Positions 59,451-64,000 of a DNA stretch of 64,000 bases are shown piece by piece (within the stretch, counting starts at the first letter, position 1; each line of letters starts with the position of its first letter). The translations under genes were made by a program, and so were the position numbers. The notes beneath the pieces were generated by a model, which was not told the origin of the DNA, made no database searches, and saw only the letters and a program-made list of their open reading frames with translations. The stretch is taken from assembly GCF_000550785.1 (NCBI RefSeq), contig NZ_CP004350.1, positions 2,770,009 to 2,834,008 on the forward strand, in the 5' to 3' direction. Source of the stretch: Corynebacterium casei LMG S-19264. Lineage in GTDB: Bacteria > Actinomycetota > Actinomycetes > Mycobacteriales > Mycobacteriaceae.

Positions 59451-60215
59451 CTCCGGATCAATATCGGCGTAGATGATCTCTTCCTCATATCCTGCCTCCG
59501 CGAGACGTTCTGCGGTGGGGCTGACAATAACGGAGTGGCCAATACCGGTTGGCCCGGATGCTTCACCAGCCTTATCATTGCCGCCGGGACGAGCCTGACC
59601 AGCACAGATGACATAGGCGGTCGAATCTAGCGCGCGGGTGGCAGACAACAAGCGCCACTGGTCACGCTTTTCGGGGCCATCCGCCCAGCTGGTTGGCACC
59701 ACGATGACTTCTGCACCCTGTCGTGCGAGCGCCTTGAACTGCTCCGGGAAGCGCACGTCATAGCAAATAGCGACACCGATGGTCACACCGTCTAGTTCAA
59801 AAGTAACCAGCTCATTGCCGGGTTTCACGGTGTCGGATTCGCGGTAATTGAAGGCGTCATAGGTGTGGATTTTGTTGTAACCCAAGTGCACGCCCGGCCC
59901 CGTAATCAGCGCGGTGTTGTACACGCGGTTGATGCTCTTGCCATCTTTGTCCACGCTATCGGCGGGACGGAACATGCCGGCGACAACCGTGACGCCGAGT
60001 TCTTCCGCGTGGGTTTTTAGCTGCGTGGCAAAGTCCCCATCTAGCTCCTCGGCGTTCACATCCAAGCGGCCTGAGGCGAAGGACTGCGCGGTGGCTTCCG
60101 GGAGAACAATCAGCTGCGCGCCTTGACCCGCGGCGGTAGAAATGAGCTCCTTGGCGCTCGCGAGATTCTCCGCAATGTCTCCGCCGGATACAAATTGCAC
60201 AGCTGCTACCTTCAT
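59400..60215 (-). CDS. Nitrilase-superfamily amidohydrolase
   Basis: C-N hydrolase of 271 residues. The catalytic triad is visible: Glu in LIVLPEATAQ, Lys in GYNKIHTYD, Cys in GVAICYDVRFPEQ. The length and NYRESDTVKPGN segment resemble the Nit/omega-amidase (deaminated glutathione amidase) branch rather than true nitrilases; the substrate is open. Cytosolic. ATG 60215 with AAAGG upstream. Its 3' end overlaps the flavohemoglobin gene on the other strand by 51 nt. A single DnaA-box 9-mer lies at 60246-60254, upstream. Confidence 0.85.
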   Translation of the reverse strand: MKVAAVQFVSGGDIAENLASAKELISTAAGQGAQLIVLPEATAQSFASGRLDVNAEELDGDFATQLKTHAEELGVTVVAGMFRPADSVDKDGKSINRVYNTALITGPGVHLGYNKIHTYDAFNYRESDTVKPGNELVTFELDGVTIGVAICYDVRFPEQFKALARQGAEVIVVPTSWADGPEKRDQWRLLSATRALDSTAYVICAGQARPGGNDKAGEASGPTGIGHSVIVSPTAERLAEAGYEEEIIYADIDPELVTKTRKTLPVLEALS

Positions 60216-60309
60216 GTTTGCCTTTCTTCGCGCATTTGAGGGAAGTTATCCACAAGCTAGTAGTGCCCACCCTAGACGCGGCGCGTGGGCGGGCGCAATG
60301 ATTACTCAC

Positions 60310-60591
60310 ATGACAATTTTATTTAATAACCACAGTGAAAACCTTGTCCATGACTATCTTGATCACGCCACGTCGTGCGCGCTCGCGCAGGAGATTAGCC
60401 AAGTAGCACACAGCCTCGCCCCCGGCTCACTGACAGCCGCGGCATTATCGCGCGCCGTGGGCTCCTGGTCCGGTGCGATAGCCCAATCCAATGGCGCAAC
60501 CTCTGAGCAACTGCGCTCTGTTGCCTCAATGTTAACCGCCCTGCGCAATGAGGATGATGGGTTGGCCGCCCAGTTGGGCAGGATTCTATGA
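60310..60591 (+). CDS. Small helical WXG/EspC-like protein
   Basis: Protein of 93 residues, predicted as two helices with the turn around residue 53. It carries W53-S-G55 in AVGSWSGAIAQ, matching the WXG motif of ESAT-6-size type VII secretion proteins. Downstream the pattern LRSVASMLTALRNEDDGLAAQL resembles EspC-type ends (L...L..A...YRxxDD), with Leu in place of Tyr. An alternative ATG at 60298 adds four residues. It overlaps the DUF1023 hydrolase start by 4 nt (ATGA). The family placement is my inference from pattern; no secretion gene lies in the window. Confidence 0.6.
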   Translation: MTILFNNHSENLVHDYLDHATSCALAQEISQVAHSLAPGSLTAAALSRAVGSWSGAIAQSNGATSEQLRSVASMLTALRNEDDGLAAQLGRIL

Positions 60592-61715
60592 CTCTGCAGA
60601 GCACTTCAATGTTTGCCGCCGCCACCGCATTGCGCCAACATTCTGCTGCCACGCTGAACTTGCAGGATGAATCCCACGGGTACCAGCGCGCAATCATCGA
60701 CGCCGGTTTTGAGGGTGAGAGCCTGCGGTTGGCGGTGCGGAATGTGGAGGAGGAAGCAGCAAGCTTAAGCGAACCAGCCATGCGCATGTCCCTGGCGTCT
60801 GGTGTCTTGGAATCTTTTGCCACACTGCAGCAACGTGTGGAGAATCTGGGTTCGATAGGTTTCGCGGAGACGCTCATGGGTGAGCTAGGTGCACTGGGCA
60901 AGGCTTTGGATTGGGCGTGCGCGCGCAGCATCGATGCTTTGTGTACACCCCTTGCAGCGCCACCGCCAAAGCGCCTGGATGACTTCGGCGAGCTGCCCAT
61001 TGATGCGATTCATGAGCTCAACATGGCCCAAGCGCCACCGCAGATACGCCAGCTTGGCGATGCCAACCCGGACCTCTACCTACTCGAAGTCAGCGAGGAG
61101 ACCATGGTGGCGATCATTGACCCCGATGATGTGGTGACGTGGCCCAGTTCGGTGACCACGTTTATTGATGGCGTGGGCTCATCGGATGAGGGACGTTGGC
61201 CCACCACGATTGAGCGTTCACGCTCTATTGCACAGGCCACCGGCGGGGTGACTGCATTGTGGCTGGGCTATAAGGCGCCAGAAAATCTCACGCGCGCGGT
61301 CCATTCCGCCCCTGCTGAGGCCGCCGGTGGAGAGCTCGCCCGCTTTCAACGCAGCCTAGGCGCACATTTTCCTGCGGCCAAAAAGATTGTTGCCGGGTAT
61401 TCCTATGGCTCAGTGGTCACAGGCTATGCCGCGCGCGAAGGGCTGGACGCCGATGAGCTGGTGTTGGTGGGCAGCCCCGGAACTGGGGTGCGACATGTCT
61501 CCCAGCTGGGCTTTGATGGCCCGGTGACCGCCGTGACCAATGATGGCGACCCTATTTCTTTTACCGGCGGCAATTATTTTGGCGCGCACGGAGTGGACCC
61601 GACCGCGCCACTGTTTGGTGCGCGGCCCTTCCCCACCAGGACAAAAGGAACTCACTCTTCCTATTGGACTGACCCGGTATTTTTGAAAGGACTGCGCACC
61701 ATTGCTCAGCGTTAA
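60588..61715 (+). CDS. DUF1023 alpha/beta-hydrolase
   Basis: Protein of 375 residues. The first 120 residues are helical and amphipathic, without enzyme motifs. The C-terminal part (about 170-365) is an alpha/beta-hydrolase of the actinobacterial DUF1023 kind: VTTFIDGVGS, WLGYKAPENLTRA, nucleophile elbow GYSYGSVV, DELVLVGSPGTGV and a late His in TKGTHSSYW complete a Ser-Asp-His triad. DUF1023 enzymes are often fused or paired with WXG-like domains. Translation is coupled to the small helical gene. Substrate unknown; an esterase or lipase activity is plausible. Confidence 0.75.
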   Translation: MTLQSTSMFAAATALRQHSAATLNLQDESHGYQRAIIDAGFEGESLRLAVRNVEEEAASLSEPAMRMSLASGVLESFATLQQRVENLGSIGFAETLMGELGALGKALDWACARSIDALCTPLAAPPPKRLDDFGELPIDAIHELNMAQAPPQIRQLGDANPDLYLLEVSEETMVAIIDPDDVVTWPSSVTTFIDGVGSSDEGRWPTTIERSRSIAQATGGVTALWLGYKAPENLTRAVHSAPAEAAGGELARFQRSLGAHFPAAKKIVAGYSYGSVVTGYAAREGLDADELVLVGSPGTGVRHVSQLGFDGPVTAVTNDGDPISFTGGNYFGAHGVDPTAPLFGARPFPTRTKGTHSSYWTDPVFLKGLRTIAQR

Positions 61716-61722
61716 TACCTGA

Positions 61723-63243
61723 TTAGAACAGACCTGCTGGCTTCTCAGAGTAAGAGACCAGCATGTTCTTGGTTTCTTGGTAGTGAGACATCATCATCAG
61801 GTGGTTCTCACGGCCAAGTCCCGACTCCTTGTAGCCACCAAAAGCGGAGTGCGCTGGGTAGACGTGGTAGTGGTTAACCCACACACGTCCTGCCTGGATG
61901 TCACGGCCGGCACGGTACGCGGTGTTTTGACCACGAGTCCAGACACCGCCACCGAGACCAAAGTTGGTTTCATTAGCGATCTTGATGGCCTCGTCATAAT
62001 CCTTGAACGTTGCCACTGCCAAGACTGGGCCGAAAATCTCATCGCGGAAGATCTGCATGTCATTGCTGCCGCGGAAGACGGTTGGCTCAATGTAGTAACC
62101 GTTTTCCAAGCCATCAATCTTGTTGATGCCACCACCGATAAGGGTCTCTGCCCCTTCTGCTGGGCCAATTTCCAGGTAGGACTTGATCTTGTCCATCTGC
62201 TCCACGGATGCCTGCGCGCCCATCATGGTTTCAGTATCCAATGGGTTACCAATCTTGATAGCCTTCACGCGCTCAATGGCAAGCTTGAGGAAGTCCTCGG
62301 CAATGTCTTCATGAATCAACGCACGTGATGGACAGGTACAGACCTCGCCCTGGTTCAGTGCGAACATCGTAAAGCCCTCAACACACTTCTCCAGGAAGTC
62401 ATCGTCCTCATCCATGATGTCCTTGAAGAAGATGGACGGGGACTTACCGCCCAGCTCCAAGGTCACTGGAATGATGCGCTCGGCGGTGCTCTTGTTAATC
62501 ATCTTGCCCACTGGGGTGGAACCGGTGAACGCAATCTTCTTGATGCGCTCATTCGCGGTCAGCGCCGCGCCGGCTTCCTCACCCAAGCCGTTGACGATGT
62601 TGAGCACACCCGCTGGCACAACATCCTTAATCTTTTCCATCAAGTACAAGATTGACGCTGGGGTCTGCTCAGCTGGCTTCATGACGATGCAGTTACCCGT
62701 TGCCAGTGCTGGCGCAATCTTCCAGGTTGCCATGAGGATTGGGAAGTTCCATGGAATGATCTGACCCACCACGCCGAGTGGCTCGTAAAAGTGGTACGCC
62801 ACGGTGTCTTCATCAATCTGGGACAGGCGACCTTCCTGGGCACGCAGAACACCTGCGAAGTAGCGGAAGTGGTCTACCGCCAATGGGATATCGGCGGCGA
62901 GACACTCACGCACGGCCTTGCCGTTTTCCCAGGTCTCAGCAACCGCGATTTCTTCCAGGTTCTCTTCGATGATGTCAGCGATGCGCAGCAGCACCAAAGA
63001 ACGCTCCGCTGCTGAGGTCTTGCCCCAGGTTTCAAAAGCCTTCTCAGCGGCATCAACTGCCTTGTCAATGTCCGACGCCTTACCGCGCGCGACCTGGCAG
63101 AATACTTCACCAGTGACCGGGCTGATGTTGTCCATGTATTCACCGTCAACTGGTGCGACCCACTCGCCCCCGATGAAGTTGTCGTAGCGTTCGCGATAGT
63201 TAACGATTGAGCCTTCAGTGCCAGGTTGTGCATAAACAGTCAT
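61723..63243 (-). CDS. ald: Aldehyde dehydrogenase
   Basis: NAD-dependent aldehyde dehydrogenase of 506 residues, probably acetaldehyde dehydrogenase in ethanol use (ald of C. glutamicum by synteny). Features: [23 protein letters not shown] for NAD binding, Lys in [20 protein letters not shown], general-base Glu in [12 protein letters not shown] and catalytic Cys in [11 protein letters not shown] (about 300), plus EIFGPVLAV. Start ATG 63243 behind GAGAGG. The upstream region has ACACCCC and CGCCCC stretches resembling RamA sites; RamA activation of ald is known in C. glutamicum. Confidence 0.93.
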   Translation of the reverse strand: MTVYAQPGTEGSIVNYRERYDNFIGGEWVAPVDGEYMDNISPVTGEVFCQVARGKASDIDKAVDAAEKAFETWGKTSAAERSLVLLRIADIIEENLEEIAVAETWENGKAVRECLAADIPLAVDHFRYFAGVLRAQEGRLSQIDEDTVAYHFYEPLGVVGQIIPWNFPILMATWKIAPALATGNCIVMKPAEQTPASILYLMEKIKDVVPAGVLNIVNGLGEEAGAALTANERIKKIAFTGSTPVGKMINKSTAERIIPVTLELGGKSPSIFFKDIMDEDDDFLEKCVEGFTMFALNQGEVCTCPSRALIHEDIAEDFLKLAIERVKAIKIGNPLDTETMMGAQASVEQMDKIKSYLEIGPAEGAETLIGGGINKIDGLENGYYIEPTVFRGSNDMQIFRDEIFGPVLAVATFKDYDEAIKIANETNFGLGGGVWTRGQNTAYRAGRDIQAGRVWVNHYHVYPAHSAFGGYKESGLGRENHLMMMSHYQETKNMLVSYSEKPAGLF

Positions 63244-63378
63244 GATTAGCCTCTCTTCGAATGCGCACACCCCAACAGCCTCAGTAATGCGCGCCCCATT
63301 ATGGAATCAACATGAACCAAGTCACGTTTGCCACCATGCTAATACATGCTCATTGTTTAAGCTACGAAATTAACAAGA

Positions 63379-63395
63379 CACCCGTCATTGGGGTG
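63379..63395 (-). terminator. Weak hairpin after the PspC gene
   Basis: CACCC, 7-nt loop, GGGTG, followed on the minus strand by TCTTGTTAATTT; it lies 24 nt beyond the PspC stop codon. Confidence 0.4.
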
Positions 63396-63418
63396 AGCTT
63401 TTCCGAATGCGCCACTGA

Positions 63419-63628
63419 CTATGAGCGCTCGCCCTCAACCAACTCTGCTTTCTCTGGGTAAGTAAGCCAAACCCACAAGTAAGCCGCAATCATGGGGGCT
63501 CCAAACACGAGACCCAGAACAAACCAAAATCGAATCAAGTTCGGATCCGTATCCCGCCGATCTGCGATACCGGAACACACGCCGCCCAGCATCTTTCCCT
63601 CGGAAAGTAGGTAGTGCTTCTGTTGCAT
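63419..63628 (-). CDS. PspC domain membrane protein
   Basis: Small protein of 69 residues with the PspC pattern: LLSEGKMLGGVCSGIADRRDTDPNLIRFWFVL, then one membrane helix (LGLVFGAPMIAAYLWVWLTYP). PspC proteins take part in envelope-stress responses or act as small membrane modulators. ATG 63628 has AGGTGAT 6 nt upstream and lies 6 nt after the preceding gene, so they form an operon. Confidence 0.8.
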   Translation of the reverse strand: MQQKHYLLSEGKMLGGVCSGIADRRDTDPNLIRFWFVLGLVFGAPMIAAYLWVWLTYPEKAELVEGERS

Positions 63629-63634
63629 TAATCA

Positions 63635-64000
63635 TCACCTACAGCTGTATTCAAACGTGGAAATACCTACATTTGAAGAGAAAGGATTAGAATTTGCCAC
63701 GATTCCAAGGCATTTATTTCTATGAGTAGCACGCAATGCATCGTGTGCTAATCTCGCCCATGCCAGCGCCAATGCCACTCCGATCACCCCACCAGATACA
63801 CCGGCAACGGCCAACCAGGGCAACGCAGCCAATCCTCCTGCTCCAGTTACCGCTCCAGTAGAGCGGGTTTCATTCCATGAAAGACGAATTGTAGTCTGTT
63901 CCCACCCCCAGTCTACCTCGGGGTCTGCAGTAATAGGATATTCAAAGCTCGAATTATGATCGACTGTTTGCACTAACGAATTACCTTCAATCTTGAGATC
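63635..64000 (-). CDS. Membrane protein of unknown function, 5' end beyond window
   Basis: The frame is open from the right edge: nine codons (DLKIEGNSL) precede an internal GTG at 63973, so the true start probably lies outside. The visible 121 residues comprise a polar, possibly beta-rich part (SFEYPITADPEVDWGWEQTTIRLSW), a Gly/Ala-rich hydrophobic stretch of about 35 residues (VTGAGGLAALPWLAVAG to LALAWARLAHDAL) and a Cys-containing tail ending FEYSCR. I recognise no family. It is upstream of the PspC gene in the same operon. Confidence 0.6.
   Translation of the reverse strand, partial: DLKIEGNSLVQTVDHNSSFEYPITADPEVDWGWEQTTIRLSWNETRSTGAVTGAGGLAALPWLAVAGVSGGVIGVALALAWARLAHDALRATHRNKCLGIVANSNPFSSNVGISTFEYSCR

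Noticed and set aside
60246..60254. Single DnaA-box 9-mer between nitrilase and WXG-like genes
   Set aside because: Exact but unpaired; without a second box I cannot distinguish it from chance.

Overview
The window looks like a chromosomal segment of a Corynebacterium. The base composition is moderately GC-rich, and the gene order matches what I know of the Corynebacterium glutamicum chromosome between groEL2 and the aldehyde dehydrogenase gene ald. Individual genes point the same way: a stand-alone GroEL2, a MrpA fused to MrpB, the GlnX-GlnH-PknG sensory operon beside pta-ackA, a Corynebacterium-type GNAT N-acetylglutamate synthase, and HspR/HrcA heat-shock operators. I see no tRNA, rRNA, insertion sequence, prophage or CRISPR array. 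This is core genome with a few lineage-specific genes.

Layout. 0-5 kb: groEL2 with a CIRCE operator, then two tandem M20 peptidases closed by a perfect 50-bp palindrome. 5-13 kb: a long leader and the mrpA(B)CDEFG cation/proton antiporter operon, then a GT87 mannosyltransferase. 13-20 kb: a YbdK-type carboxylate-amine ligase, a LytR_C membrane protein and a DUF3263 protein, and diverging from these def - N-acetylglutamate synthase - xthA - cardiolipin synthase. 20-23 kb: an ABC exporter with an MFS pump, and a Nudix hydrolase. 23-31 kb: glnX-glnH-pknG facing pta-ackA, amino-acid sensing beside overflow metabolism. 31-37 kb: ferredoxin reductase, an HNH protein behind paired DnaA boxes, purT and purA. 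37-44 kb: a conserved unknown, a FUSC transporter, fba, and a minus-strand run sseA-like - PE-rich membrane protein - pyrE - SpoU methylase - GH76. 44-48 kb: an ABC-2 exporter with a NarL-type two-component system. 48-57 kb: clpB with two HAIR boxes, metQNI, gltS, an Lrp regulator and a LysE exporter. 57-64 kb: luciferase-like monooxygenase, type II flavohemoglobin, nitrilase-family hydrolase, a WXG/EspC-like small protein with a DUF1023 hydrolase, ald, and a PspC gene pair running off the window edge.

Many genes appear leaderless: a TANNNT -10 box ends 6-8 nt before the ATG or GTG with no Shine-Dalgarno sequence, and this settles several starts. Genes inside operons mostly overlap by 1-11 nt or have clear AAGGAG-type sites. 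Terminator hairpins often contain the stop codon.

The most unusual signals are: (i) the 11-mer CATCGGCAAGC, far above chance, almost always in one orientation, present in unrelated genes and reading frames, and dense at 40-50 kb; (ii) the WXG/EspC-like + DUF1023 gene pair, a possible type VII secretion substrate cassette; (iii) three copies of a decapeptide, each preceded by a Thr-x-x-Val motif, in the PknG N-terminus; (iv) the 50-bp palindrome; (v) facing DnaA boxes; and (vi) a rhodanese-like protein whose catalytic Cys is Ser.
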